Assembly: GCA_017517865.1 (NCBI GenBank)
Contig: JAFWYB010000027.1
Location: 1 to 64,000 of the forward strand
DNA length: 64,000 bases
From: Clostridia bacterium
GTDB lineage: Bacteria; Bacillota; Clostridia; Oscillospirales; Acutalibacteraceae
Reading direction: 5' to 3'
Shown: one piece after another, positions 8,688 to 17,309 of the stretch
How positions within the stretch are numbered: position 1 is the stretch's first letter
Layout of the letters: every line of letters starts with the position of its first letter
The notes under the pieces: model-generated
Told to the model about the DNA's origin: nothing
Database searches by the model: none
The model's input: only the letters and a program-made list of their open reading frames with translations
Made by a program: the position numbers and the translations under genes

Positions 8688-10145
8688 ATGGAAATCATTT
8701 CAAAAGTAAAAAGTGCCTTTGCCACCCGTGAGGGCTGGACAACGGAGCCGGTTGAAAGAATGAGCTATTATTCATATTTTGCAGGTCAGAATATGATTTA
8801 TACTCTTTTCAACTCCTGCCTTGCAACATACCTTCTGTTTCTCGGCATTGACCCGATAAAATCAGCTGCTGTTATCTTCGCAGTCAAGGTCTGGGACGCA
8901 GTAAACGATACCTTGTTCGGTGTTGTTTTCGACAAAATCAAATTTAAAAGCGGAAAGAAGTATCTCCCCTGGCTTCGTGTTTCAACGGTGCTTATACCCC
9001 TTGCAACAATATTTACCTTTATTATACCCAACGGCACAAGCGAAACCTTCAAGCTTGCCTGGTTTGCCGTTGCATACATACTCTGGGATACGGCTTACAC
9101 TCTTTGTGACGTCCCCATTTTCGGTATACTGACCTCTATGAGTCAGAGTGTGGACGAAAGAAACAGTATCCAGTCGTATAAAAGCATTGCTACATACGCA
9201 GGTGTAGGTATAACCTCCACCGTTACCACTCTTCTTATAAGCGAGGAGGTAGGTATGGGCTACGGTCTTATCACTCTTATAATCAGTGTTGTCGCCTTCC
9301 TTCTTATGACACCTGCATCCTTCAAGCTCAAGGAGCGCTTCAAGGGCGAAACAGAAGACAGCTTCTCTATAAAGAGTATGCTCTCATACCTTGTGAAGAA
9401 TAAGTACCTTCTTATATATTACGTCGGTCTTTTCTTCTATTCGGCTCTCAATATCGGCAACGCCTTCACACTTTTCGTTTCATATTATCTGTTCCACAGC
9501 ACTCTTTTCTCAATTGTTGTAGGTGCAGTGGGAACAGTACCCCAGCTTATTATTGCCCTGCTTCTTCCCAAGCTTTTCCGTAAGTTTGATAAGATGAAGG
9601 TCAACCAGATATGCCTTCTTCTCTATGTTATACTCAGCGTAATCACCTGGGCTGTGGGATACGGCAACATCTATGTTTACATAGTTCTTTTCACTATCCG
9701 TTCAGTACCCCTCGCAGTTGTGGCGCTTGAAATGTTTATGTTCACTCCCGACTGTGCAGAATACGGCCTTTTCAAGAGCGGTATAGAAGCAAAGGGCATC
9801 ACCTTCGCAATACAGACCTTTATGGCAAAGCTTACAGGCTCAATCTCAGGCGCCCTCGGTATGCTCATTCTCGGCCTGGAAGCAGTGGGCTGGAACGTTG
9901 TTGAGGCCTCCTCCTTCCAGGAGCTTGAGGAGCTTGGTGTAACACAGACTCCCCATGCGCTTAACATACTCTGGATCATCTTTATGCTTATACCGGCAAT
10001 CGGCGGTCTTCTTGCCTTTGTTGTATGGTGCTTCTACGACCTTAAAGACAAGGACGTACAGATTATGATTGACTGCAACACGGGTAAAATCACTAGAAAA
10101 GAAGCCCTTAGCAGACTTTCAAAGGGCTACGGCATTAAAGAATAA
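8688..10145 (+). CDS. GPH-family sugar:cation symporter
   Basis: A 485-residue membrane protein with about 12 hydrophobic segments, of the glycoside-pentoside-hexuronide:cation symporter family in the major facilitator superfamily. The N-terminal KVWDAVNDTLFGVVFDK pattern (Asp residues in helix 2) and the SIATYAG and CAEYGLFKSG motifs are family signatures. It lies 70 bases after the glucosidase behind an AAGGAGGAG site, so it is very likely the importer of that enzyme's glycoside substrate. A weak hairpin (8630-8672) lies between the two genes and could modulate their ratio. Confidence 0.88.
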   Translation: MEIISKVKSAFATREGWTTEPVERMSYYSYFAGQNMIYTLFNSCLATYLLFLGIDPIKSAAVIFAVKVWDAVNDTLFGVVFDKIKFKSGKKYLPWLRVSTVLIPLATIFTFIIPNGTSETFKLAWFAVAYILWDTAYTLCDVPIFGILTSMSQSVDERNSIQSYKSIATYAGVGITSTVTTLLISEEVGMGYGLITLIISVVAFLLMTPASFKLKERFKGETEDSFSIKSMLSYLVKNKYLLIYYVGLFFYSALNIGNAFTLFVSYYLFHSTLFSIVVGAVGTVPQLIIALLLPKLFRKFDKMKVNQICLLLYVILSVITWAVGYGNIYVYIVLFTIRSVPLAVVALEMFMFTPDCAEYGLFKSGIEAKGITFAIQTFMAKLTGSISGALGMLILGLEAVGWNVVEASSFQELEELGVTQTPHALNILWIIFMLIPAIGGLLAFVVWCFYDLKDKDVQIMIDCNTGKITRKEALSRLSKGYGIKE

Positions 10146-10160
10146 TTAAGGAGAATTTTT

Positions 10161-10505
10161 ATGAAAAAACAAGAAAAATTTTTAAACGACCTGCTTATCA
10201 AGGGCTTGGTTGATGCACGTAAGCTTGCAGGTGTTGCAAACGCAACGAAGCTCCCCAACGGCGAGGTAGGATTTTGCCTTATGTGCCTTAACGGCGACAC
10301 TCTTTATATATACGATACCAACCTTAAGCAGGAGGTAGGCTCTCTTCTTTACACTGTTTATTTAAAGGAAGTAACTGACCTCAAAACAAGCACCTTTATG
10401 CTTAACAGCTATATAAAATTCAATTATGACGGCTTTGACTACAAGCTGGTTGACTGTGTGCATAAGGAGCTTTATAAGGCAATCAGGGAAGAAAATTCAA
10501 AATGA
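10161..10505 (+). CDS. Hypothetical protein in the glucosidase operon
   Basis: A 114-residue protein starting 15 bases after the symporter stop. It has no signal peptide or membrane segment. The alternating pattern around TLYIYDTNLKQEV and the C-terminal helix (KELYKAIREEN) suggest a small pleckstrin-homology-like fold, but this is weak. The frame ends 32 bases before the next gene's start, consistent with one transcript. Function unknown. Confidence 0.65.
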   Translation: MKKQEKFLNDLLIKGLVDARKLAGVANATKLPNGEVGFCLMCLNGDTLYIYDTNLKQEVGSLLYTVYLKEVTDLKTSTFMLNSYIKFNYDGFDYKLVDCVHKELYKAIREENSK

Positions 10506-10537
10506 ATTTCAGAATAAAGACTCCAGGAGGTCTTACT

Positions 10538-11899
10538 ATGAAGAAAACAAAAAGAGCCATATCCCTTTTACTCAGCCTCATTCTTTGCCTTTCACTCGGC
10601 GCTTTCGGCACCTCTGCCGAGGCTCAGACAGGCACTTATACCATTCTGAATCCCTATGAGGATGTCATCTGGAGCGGTGAAGACGCATGGGGTGCTTACA
10701 AGGGCTCTCTGCACTCACACTCAACATACAGCGATGCCTATGAAACTCTCGAGGTTATGGTCAAAGAGGCGTACAGACAGAATTACGATTTTCTTGCCGT
10801 TTCCGACCACGGTATAACAGGTACAGACTGGGACAAGGCTCCCTTTATGCACCCTCTTTACACCTATCAGCCCATTATCGGCAACCCCTTTGCTCACCTT
10901 ACAACCGAGGAATATGAAGCAATTAAAAACGGTATCTATGAAAACAGAGGCAAAATAATGGTGCCCGTTTTAGGCGCAAACGAATTCAACAACCTTTCAC
11001 TTTCAAAGAACCACGTAAACGGTCATTTTCTTGATGCAAACGAGGGCAACGCCTTCCCCGGTGCGGAAAACGAAAGAGGCTATGAGCAGGCAATAAAGTA
11101 TATTGACGAGCACGGCGGTCTTTCATACATAAATCATCCCGGCGACTGGCTTGAAACCAACGAGAACCCTGCCGCAGTTGATGAAATAAAGAACATCAGC
11201 TTTTTCGGTGACCTCATTATGAAGTATGACAGCTGTCTCGGTATTGAAATACTCAACGAGAAAAACGGCACCACCGGCTACGACAGAATTCTGTGGGATA
11301 ACCTTCTTATGTACTGCCTTCCCTACGGCAAAAACATTATCGGCTTCAGCAATACAGACGCTCATAACAAAACAACCGTAGATTCCTCCTTCAGTGTATT
11401 TATGATGGTGGAAAACACAGAGGAAAACATAAAGGAAACCATGCAGAGCGGTGCCTTCTTCGGTATAACAAGAAAGCTCCGCGCAAACGACAGAATAGGC
11501 CCCTATGAGGAAATTGATGTAATGAACAAGGGGCTTCCCTATCCGATGTTTACCGATATTTCTGTTGAAGGTCACTCCGTAGCAGTATCAACCACCGATG
11601 CAGACACCATTCAGTGGATTGCAAACGGCAAGGTTATTGCCACCGCTGACATTTCTGACGGAAAGGCTTACACTCTTAACCTTGACGAAATCGAGGGCTC
11701 AGAGGATTTCCTTTACATCAGAGCAGAGCTTTTCGGTGACGGAGGTCTTTGCTGCTCTCAGGCTTTTGTAATCGACAGAAACAGCCCAGCCGAAGAATAC
11801 GAAAGTGCTTCAGGTGTTGCCGCCTTACTTGAGGATATAATCTACTTCTTCAAGGGCACTAAGCTCTGGACAATTATTATTGAGCTTTCGAGGTTATAA
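10538..11899 (+). CDS. Secreted PHP-domain phosphoesterase-like protein
   Basis: A 453-residue exported protein. Residues 1-30 form a signal peptide (MKKTKRA, then a long Leu-rich core and AEA cleavage region). The start at 10538 is chosen because CAGGAGG lies 8 bases ahead and the signal peptide begins there. A PHP metal-binding domain follows: HSHSTYSDA, SDHG, NEFN, NHPG and SNTDAH provide the usual His/Asp/Glu ligands. The last 25 residues are hydrophobic and may anchor it. PHP proteins are metal-dependent phosphoesterases; a surface role on sugar phosphates or phosphate-bearing glycans is inferred from the operon. Confidence 0.8.
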   Translation: MKKTKRAISLLLSLILCLSLGAFGTSAEAQTGTYTILNPYEDVIWSGEDAWGAYKGSLHSHSTYSDAYETLEVMVKEAYRQNYDFLAVSDHGITGTDWDKAPFMHPLYTYQPIIGNPFAHLTTEEYEAIKNGIYENRGKIMVPVLGANEFNNLSLSKNHVNGHFLDANEGNAFPGAENERGYEQAIKYIDEHGGLSYINHPGDWLETNENPAAVDEIKNISFFGDLIMKYDSCLGIEILNEKNGTTGYDRILWDNLLMYCLPYGKNIIGFSNTDAHNKTTVDSSFSVFMMVENTEENIKETMQSGAFFGITRKLRANDRIGPYEEIDVMNKGLPYPMFTDISVEGHSVAVSTTDADTIQWIANGKVIATADISDGKAYTLNLDEIEGSEDFLYIRAELFGDGGLCCSQAFVIDRNSPAEEYESASGVAALLEDIIYFFKGTKLWTIIIELSRL

Positions 11900-12018
11900 T
11901 TCACATCATCTTAACACCAGCAAAGAATTTGCAACTGTATGAAAAGAGAAAAAACAGTTAATTAAAGCTCCGCAAAATTTACACATTGTATTATGACAAA
12001 ATTTCAGGAGGTTAACTT

Positions 12019-12966
12019 ATGAAAATCAATATCGATTTTAAAAAAGGTGCAACTGCTGTTTCAGGAGCATTACAAAAAACATCAGAACTCACCAAAAAAG
12101 TTTCAAATGATGTTCAGCAAAAAACAAAAGATTTATCTGAAAAAATGAAAGATGAAAACTATCAGAAAAGATTAAAGAAATACAACCCTCTCTTTCCTGA
12201 AAAATATTTCAGCGAAGATTTTAACCTGCCTAATATGATAGAAATAGTAGACGATGCTGTTAGAAATGGTATAGATGTGTGCGAAGGAGCTATTGGTTGG
12301 ATAAGTAATCAAAACGGAATAGAAATTTTACATCTTTACGATGAAGCAATAAAAGAAAGCGGTATCAACTTTATTCCTGCTGCCACTTGCGATGCAGTAT
12401 ATTATGTTGATAAATTTGACAGAAACAGATTTATTCAGACTGACTGTATTTTCAGTAAAGCTCACGAAGAAAGACTTGCAGAATTAAAAAATATAGCCTA
12501 CTCTTTAGGCGCAAAAAAATGTTCCATAGAGCTTAGTGAATCCAATATGGAAACTGAATTAAGCAAAGCAAAAAAGGAAACATCCTTAAAAGGTATTGTC
12601 AATGGGGCTTCTGCGTCCAGCGGTGCAGGATATGAAAACAGCTCATCTGTTGCCGGCAGTTCGCATCGTCTTGGCAAAATAGAGGTTGAATTTGAAGGTA
12701 GCAACAACCCAAAAGCCCCTGAACTTAAATGGTTTGCCCACGATGATACAATTAAAAATCTTATTAAAATGAAAACCGAAAAGGAAAACTCCATAAAATC
12801 TGAGACACTTGTTTTAGAAGGTGCCGTATCTGCAACAATGTCACAAAAAACTGCTTTTGCTATTGACGGCGCAATCAGTAAAATAGGCTCAAAATCCAAA
12901 GGTTCAATGGAAAAACAAGCAACAAAGGAAATTCACAGTAAACTTATCTTTGTTGTTGAATTCTAA
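12019..12966 (+). CDS. Hypothetical protein with helical N-terminus
   Basis: A 315-residue protein I do not recognise. Residues 1-50 are a Lys/Gln/Ser-rich amphipathic helix (SELTKKVSNDVQQKTKDLS) resembling membrane- or polymer-binding helices. A Ser/Gly/Ala linker (about 195-220, ASASSGAGYENSSSVAG) separates two domains. No signal peptide. It has a strong TTTCAGGAGG site. The base composition is lower in GC and uses more AAA/ATA codons than its neighbours, which hints at a recent arrival. It stops 10 bases before the next gene. Confidence 0.6.
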   Translation: MKINIDFKKGATAVSGALQKTSELTKKVSNDVQQKTKDLSEKMKDENYQKRLKKYNPLFPEKYFSEDFNLPNMIEIVDDAVRNGIDVCEGAIGWISNQNGIEILHLYDEAIKESGINFIPAATCDAVYYVDKFDRNRFIQTDCIFSKAHEERLAELKNIAYSLGAKKCSIELSESNMETELSKAKKETSLKGIVNGASASSGAGYENSSSVAGSSHRLGKIEVEFEGSNNPKAPELKWFAHDDTIKNLIKMKTEKENSIKSETLVLEGAVSATMSQKTAFAIDGAISKIGSKSKGSMEKQATKEIHSKLIFVVEF

Positions 12967-12976
12967 GGGGGCTTCT

Positions 12977-13471
12977 ATGAACGGACTTACAAGACGCGAA
13001 AGAGAAGTTACAGACTTAAACGAAATAATAAAAATACTCGATAAGGCTATGATCGTGCGCATAGGTATGGTTGACGACGGTGAATGCTATATCGTACCTA
13101 TGAATTACGGCTACACTATGGAAGACGGAAAGCTTACTCTGTGGCTTCACGGCGCTCTCAAGGGCAGAAAGCTCGATGTAATAAGAAAAAATCCTAAGGT
13201 GTTTTTTGAGCTCGACTGCGATATAACTCCCTTTGAGGGTGACATCGCCTGCCGTTACGGTATAACCTACGCTTCAATAATGGGCAGAGGCACAGCTGTA
13301 ATAACCGAAGACAGCGAAGAAAAAAAGCACGGCCTTTCCGTTCTTATGAAAACACAGACGGGCAAAGACTTCACCTTTGACGATAAAATGACATCAATCG
13401 TCAGCGTTATACGCATTGACGTTTCAGACTTCACAGCCAAAAGAAGACCTCACCCTATGGAGGAAAAATAA
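12977..13471 (+). CDS. NimA-like pyridoxamine 5'-phosphate oxidase-family protein
   Basis: A 164-residue flavin-binding split-barrel protein. The pattern MIVRIGMVDDGECYIVPMNY and LHGALKGRKLDVI near the start is that of the NimA/nitroimidazole-reductase and heme-iron utilisation group. Start at ATG 12977 with AAGGGGG ahead is preferred over a start inside the upstream gene. Members bind FMN or F420 and reduce small molecules; the substrate here is unknown. It ends at a bidirectional terminator. Confidence 0.8.
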   Translation: MNGLTRREREVTDLNEIIKILDKAMIVRIGMVDDGECYIVPMNYGYTMEDGKLTLWLHGALKGRKLDVIRKNPKVFFELDCDITPFEGDIACRYGITYASIMGRGTAVITEDSEEKKHGLSVLMKTQTGKDFTFDDKMTSIVSVIRIDVSDFTAKRRPHPMEEK

Positions 13472-13508
13472 AAAGGGCTCCCGCAGAAAATTGCGGGAGT
13501 CCCTTTTA
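13471..13508. terminator. Bidirectional terminator
   Basis: AAAAGGGCTCCCGCA and TGCGGGAGTCCCTTTT form a long stem with a 6-base loop, with A-runs on one side and T-runs on the other. It serves the NimA-like gene (plus) and the convergent lipoprotein gene (minus), whose stop codon lies inside it. Confidence 0.93.
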
Positions 13509-14552
13509 TTCTTCTTTAAGCTTCGGTATAAGAGTCTTTTCCTCATCAGTGATGTCGGACTTTTCTTTGTCCTCATAAAGCCGGCCGTATATTTCCTCTG
13601 CTGTTTCCTCGTCATACTCACAGGAAAGAGTCAGGGCAAGCTCTGTAACCTTCTTTTCGGCATCCTCACCCTTGAGCTCTTCTATAAGGTCACTGCGGTA
13701 AAGATAGAATTCATCGTCATCGGTAGTGGCAATTTTTTCTCTCTGAACAAGATATAAGGTGTTACCGCAGTCTATAAGGCCTGCTCTGGTGTGAGAAATT
13801 TCAAGCATTGTGTTATAAAAATCCTCGGTAAACATCGGGTCGCCTATTTTAACAACGTTTATTTCAAGAGCCTCCGTTACAATTATATCAAGGCTGTTAT
13901 TATATGCCACGTTGACCTCGTCGATAGTCTTTTCACCCTCGTTTATCTGAGTACGGTAGGCTCTGAAAACATTCATAACCTCTTCCTTTTCTGTTTCGGT
14001 AAGAGGCACCTCCTGCCCGAGGCTGTCGGTTTTTGTAAGAGGTACGCTGATTGCTCTGAAGCCTACATAAAGGTCAACAAACTCCTCTTTAAGGTCGGCA
14101 TCGTCTGTCGGCTCAAGACCGTCGGGGCCGTAGTAGTAGTCGATTATCTGCTTAATACGGTATTCGTGGCTGATTGCTTCGGTAATATCAGGCTTTCCGA
14201 CACCTATTTTTTCATAATATCTGCCGTAAAGGCTCCAAAGCTTTTCAACCTTGTCAGCCGTAAGCTGCTTATTCATGGCAGAAAAGGTTATGCCCTCATT
14301 TTCCATCAGCTTTATTGAAGCCACATACTGCTTACAGCACAAAGCCGCAGACTCTGTGGCCGCATCTCTGTCCCCCGCTTCAATGCCGTATTCCTCGGGG
14401 AAAGACAGCACCTTATCAAGATAGTAGGTATAAAGCTCCTTACTGACACTTTTATCTTCAACCGTCATAAAAGCAGACTGCTTATTGCAGGCGCTGAGGC
14501 TGAGCAGAAGCATCACAGCTAATAGGCATATTGCCGTTGCTTTTCTTTTCAT
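13506..14552 (-). CDS. PrsA/SurA-like foldase lipoprotein
   Basis: A 348-residue lipoprotein. The signal peptide ends in a lipobox (LLSLSACNK, Cys22), so it is lipid-anchored outside the membrane. The layout, with helical segments before and after a central region (VPLTKTDSLGQEVPLTETEK), is that of PrsA/SurA foldases, although the parvulin isomerase core is poorly conserved. A role in folding of exported proteins is likely but not proven. It is transcribed away from the rpsF operon. Confidence 0.6.
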   Translation of the reverse strand: MKRKATAICLLAVMLLLSLSACNKQSAFMTVEDKSVSKELYTYYLDKVLSFPEEYGIEAGDRDAATESAALCCKQYVASIKLMENEGITFSAMNKQLTADKVEKLWSLYGRYYEKIGVGKPDITEAISHEYRIKQIIDYYYGPDGLEPTDDADLKEEFVDLYVGFRAISVPLTKTDSLGQEVPLTETEKEEVMNVFRAYRTQINEGEKTIDEVNVAYNNSLDIIVTEALEINVVKIGDPMFTEDFYNTMLEISHTRAGLIDCGNTLYLVQREKIATTDDDEFYLYRSDLIEELKGEDAEKKVTELALTLSCEYDEETAEEIYGRLYEDKEKSDITDEEKTLIPKLKEE

Positions 14553-14662
14553 CTGAGCGTTCTCCTTTATAAAGTACGACCATATTATACACTATATATT
14601 CATTTTTGTCCATAACAGAGGATAATTTGTCATTATGCACAAAAGAATTTTACGCCATTCTA

Positions 14663-14691
14663 TTGACTTATTTTGCCTTTACTGATATAAT
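14663..14691 (+). promoter_or_regulatory. Sigma-A promoter of the rpsF operon
   Basis: TTGACT (14663-14668) and TATAAT (14686-14691) with a 17-base spacer. The expected start is near 14698, giving a leader of about 75 bases before rpsF. Confidence 0.88.
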
Positions 14692-14705
14692 TCTTAACTG
14701 TCGCA

Positions 14706-14757
14706 GTATGTGCGGCAATTCCTTGCTCCATACAGAGATATGGGGCCAGAGACCATA
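14706..14757 (+). promoter_or_regulatory. Candidate S6:S18 autoregulatory leader
   Basis: Two hairpins fill the short rpsF leader. GTATG (14706-14710) pairs with CATAC (14729-14733), with an inner CAA-TTCC-TTG stem and unpaired TGCGG/CTC. TATGG (14739-14743) pairs with CCATA (14753-14757). Known rpsF leaders fold into a hairpin bound by the S6-S18 complex, which shuts off translation. The exact family match is not shown. Confidence 0.45.
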
Positions 14758-14772
14758 AGGAGGTAAAAAAAC

Positions 14773-15063
14773 ATGAACAATTACGAATCAATGTTTGTAT
14801 TTTCAGTTGCAAAGGGTGAGGAAGCTACAGCTGCTCTTACAGAGAAGTTCAAGGCTCTCATCGAAGCAAACGGTACACTTGAAGCTTGTGAGCCCTTCGG
14901 CGCAAACGGCGGCGTTCGTACACTTGCTTATGAGATTGAGGACCAGACTCAGGGTGCTTACATTCTCATGACATACGCTGCAAAGCCTGAGCTCCCCGCT
15001 GAAATTGAGCGTATTGCAGGCATCACAGACGGTGTTCTTCGCGTTCTCACAATCAGAAAGTAA
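14773..15063 (+). CDS. rpsF: 30S ribosomal protein S6
   Basis: A 96-residue S6 protein, the usual length, part of the 30S platform where it pairs with S18. It begins NNYESMFVFSVAKGEEATAA and keeps the EPFGANGGVRTLAYEIEDQTQGAYILM core (in pieces) of the family. It is the first gene of the conserved S6-SSB-S18 operon, with AAGGAGG ahead of the start. Confidence 0.97.
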   Translation: MNNYESMFVFSVAKGEEATAALTEKFKALIEANGTLEACEPFGANGGVRTLAYEIEDQTQGAYILMTYAAKPELPAEIERIAGITDGVLRVLTIRK

Positions 15064-15075
15064 GGAGGAGCTATT

Positions 15076-15507
15076 ATGCTTAACTGCGTAACACTTATGG
15101 GTCGCCTTGTTGCAGACCCGGAACTTCGCACAACAGGCACAGGTAAATCCGTTTGTACTTTCAGAATCGCCGTTGACCGTTCCTTTGCCAAGGCAGGCGA
15201 ACAGAGACAGGCAGATTTCATCACAATCGTAGCTTGGGAAAACACAGCTAACTTCGTTTGCAGATATTTTGCTAAGGGTTCAATGATTGCTGTTCAGGGC
15301 TCCATCCAGACCCGTCAGTATGAAGACAACACCGGCGCAAAGAGAACTGCCTTCGAGGTTCTTGCAAGAGAAGTAAGCTTCTGCGGCTCAAAGGCTGAAA
15401 CAGGCACAACTGCTCCCGTAGCAGCACCTGCAGCAGCTCCCGCTTATCAGAACGCTTCTCCCTCAGATTTTGAAGAAATCACAGACGACGAAGATTTACC
15501 TTTCTAA
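15076..15507 (+). CDS. ssb: Single-stranded DNA-binding protein
   Basis: A 143-residue SSB that coats single-stranded DNA during replication and repair. The OB fold covers about residues 1-105 (LNCVTLMGRLVADPELRTTG; FITIVAWENTANFVCRYFAKG). An Ala/Pro-rich linker follows, and the acidic C-terminal tail ends EITDDEDLPF, the protein-interaction tip. It lies 12 bases after rpsF. Confidence 0.97.
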   Translation: MLNCVTLMGRLVADPELRTTGTGKSVCTFRIAVDRSFAKAGEQRQADFITIVAWENTANFVCRYFAKGSMIAVQGSIQTRQYEDNTGAKRTAFEVLAREVSFCGSKAETGTTAPVAAPAAAPAYQNASPSDFEEITDDEDLPF

Positions 15508-15548
15508 TCCCGAGGCAATTTAAAAATACTAACAGGAGGTAATAACTC

Positions 15549-15794
15549 ATGGCATACGAGAAGGGCGCAAACCGCGCTAACAGAAAGTCACGTAAGAAGG
15601 TATGTGCTTTCTGCGTAGAAAAGGTTGAAGAAATCGACTACAAGGATGTTCAGAAGCTCCGCAAGTTCACATCAGACAGAGCTAAGATCCTTCCCCGCAG
15701 AGTAACAGGCACATGCGCACGTCATCAGCGTGCTCTTACAACAGCTATCAAGCGTGCCCGTCAGGTTGCTCTTATGGCTTACACAGCTGACTAA
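15549..15794 (+). CDS. rpsR: 30S ribosomal protein S18
   Basis: An 81-residue S18 that binds S6 on the small subunit. The body has the family motif [19 protein letters not shown] and the basic end. Two Cys residues (CAFCVEK) near residue 19 match the zinc-type (C+) form of S18. It ends the operon and is followed directly by a terminator. Confidence 0.97.
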   Translation: MAYEKGANRANRKSRKKVCAFCVEKVEEIDYKDVQKLRKFTSDRAKILPRRVTGTCARHQRALTTAIKRARQVALMAYTAD

Positions 15795-15804
15795 TCAAAA
15801 ATCA

Positions 15805-15832
15805 AGACCGCTGATTTTCGGCGGTCTTTTTT
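15805..15832 (+). terminator. Terminator after rpsR
   Basis: AGACCGC (15805-15811) pairs with GCGGTCT (15821-15827), followed by a run of T residues. Confidence 0.93.
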
Positions 15833-15848
15833 CTTTATATCGCTATTC

Positions 15849-15877
15849 TTGAAATATATTTTCAGCTGTGATATAAT
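15849..15877 (+). promoter_or_regulatory. Sigma-A promoter of the YqeG gene
   Basis: TTGAAA (15849-15854), 17 bases, TATAAT (15872-15877). Transcription would begin near 15884, so start codons upstream of that are excluded. This fixes the downstream gene's start at GTG 15900 (or 15891). Confidence 0.85.
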
Positions 15878-15899
15878 AAAAGGAAAGGATGTGAAGACA

Positions 15900-16436
15900 G
15901 TGTTAAAGCAGTTTTATCCATATGAATATGCGGAAAGTGTTTTTGCCATAGATTATGAGGCACTGACTAAAGCAGGCTTCAGGGCAGTTATTTTTGATAT
16001 TGATAATACACTTGTTCCCCACGGAAATGATTCAACGCCTGAAATTGATGAGCTTTTCCGCTACATACATTCGTTAGGGCTTAAAACGTTGCTTCTGTCA
16101 AACAATAGCGAGGAAAGAATTCTTCGCTTTAAAGAAAACATCGATTCATTATATATTCACGTTGCAGATAAGCCGAAGCCTGACGGCTATAACAAGGCTC
16201 TTGATATGCTCGGTGCAGAAAAAAATGAAGCTGTCGTCATAGGCGATCAGGTTTTCACTGACATACTCGGTGCAAACCGCTGCGGTATTCCCGGCATATT
16301 GGTCAAGTTCATCAGACGCCCCGACGAAATAAAAATCGGAAAAAGAAGAAGGGTCGAGCAGCTGATACTAAAAACATATTTCATAAGAAAAAAATACTGT
16401 CACAGATTAGGGGATATACTTAAAAAGGAGGACTGA
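15900..16436 (+). CDS. YqeG-family HAD IIIA-type phosphatase
   Basis: A 178-residue HAD phosphatase. The nucleophile motif is DIDNTLVPH, the Ser/Thr motif LLSNN, the Lys motif KPKPDGYNKAL and the acidic motif IGDQVFTDILGANR. YqeG is conserved in Firmicutes; its relatives act on phosphatidylglycerophosphate-like or unknown substrates. GTG at 15900 is chosen because the promoter lies immediately upstream and LKQFYPYEY is where family members begin. It is followed after 2 bases by the VanW-domain gene, suggesting an operon. Confidence 0.88.
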   Translation: MLKQFYPYEYAESVFAIDYEALTKAGFRAVIFDIDNTLVPHGNDSTPEIDELFRYIHSLGLKTLLLSNNSEERILRFKENIDSLYIHVADKPKPDGYNKALDMLGAEKNEAVVIGDQVFTDILGANRCGIPGILVKFIRRPDEIKIGKRRRVEQLILKTYFIRKKYCHRLGDILKKED

Positions 16437-16438
16437 CA

Positions 16439-17266
16439 ATGAAGTATAAAGGAAAGCTTTTTTGCGAAATCAACCCTACATGCTACTCTATTTCGGCAAA
16501 AAAAGAAGAATACAAGCGTCACATAAAAAACCTTATGAGTGACGACAAAATTGCTAAAAAGAAATCCGTGGAAGTCCTTCCGAATCTCGTTTCCTCCCAC
16601 AGCTCAAATATGATAAAACGAGCTCCCGGTGTTGCTCTCGACCTTCAGCTTAACAAGGCTGTAAATATTGAGCTTGCCGGAAGCAAAATCAACGGACTTA
16701 TCATCCATCCCGGTGAAACCTTCTCCTTCTGGGCTACAGTCGGTAAAATCACAAAGAAAAAAGGCTATAAGGACGGACGCGTAATAAAAAACAACCATCT
16801 TGTTTCAGGAATTGGCGGCGGCCTTTGCAATCTCAGCAACACACTTCATCTGCTCGTTTTACATAGTCCCATGACCGTAACCGAATTTCATATGCATTCC
16901 GATGCACTTGCACCCGACGAGGGAAAAAGAGTACCCTTCAGTGCAGGCACCTCGGTGGGATACAACAACATTGATTACCGCTTCAGAAACGACACCGACC
17001 AGAACATTCAGCTTCTTGTGTGGTGTGAGGGTGAGGAGCTCTATGCAGAATTAAGAAGTGAAAAGGAATTCCCCTACCGTTATGAAATTTTTGAAGAGGA
17101 TCACCATTTCAGCCTGGAAAACGAAAAGTATTACAGAGTTTCAAGAATATACAGAAACGTAATCGACAGAGAAACTGACGAAATTGTTGACAAGGAGCTT
17201 CTGCTCAACAATCATTCAAAGGTAATGTTTGATTATGATCTGATACCCAAGGAGCTTATAAGATAA
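16439..17266 (+). CDS. VanW-domain protein
   Basis: A 275-residue protein with a VanW domain at about 75-210: GETFSFWATVGK, GGGLCNLSNTLHLLVLHSP and the later HMHSDALAPDEGKRVPFSAG motif. It has no signal peptide, unlike the longer exported VanW proteins. Members are linked to cell-envelope processes, but the activity is unknown. It partners with yqeG here, a pairing seen in other Clostridia. It is not evidence for glycopeptide resistance, since no ligase or VanA-type genes are present. Confidence 0.85.
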   Translation: MKYKGKLFCEINPTCYSISAKKEEYKRHIKNLMSDDKIAKKKSVEVLPNLVSSHSSNMIKRAPGVALDLQLNKAVNIELAGSKINGLIIHPGETFSFWATVGKITKKKGYKDGRVIKNNHLVSGIGGGLCNLSNTLHLLVLHSPMTVTEFHMHSDALAPDEGKRVPFSAGTSVGYNNIDYRFRNDTDQNIQLLVWCEGEELYAELRSEKEFPYRYEIFEEDHHFSLENEKYYRVSRIYRNVIDRETDEIVDKELLLNNHSKVMFDYDLIPKELIR

Positions 17267-17270
17267 GAAA

Positions 17271-17309
17271 AGCTGTCAGATGTCCGAGACACCTGACAGC
17301 TCATTTTTT
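17271..17309. terminator. Terminator between convergent genes
   Basis: AGCTGTCAG (17271-17279) pairs with CTGACAGCT (17293-17301), followed by T-runs on the plus strand. It lies between the VanW gene and the convergent gene ending at 17309. Confidence 0.9.
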
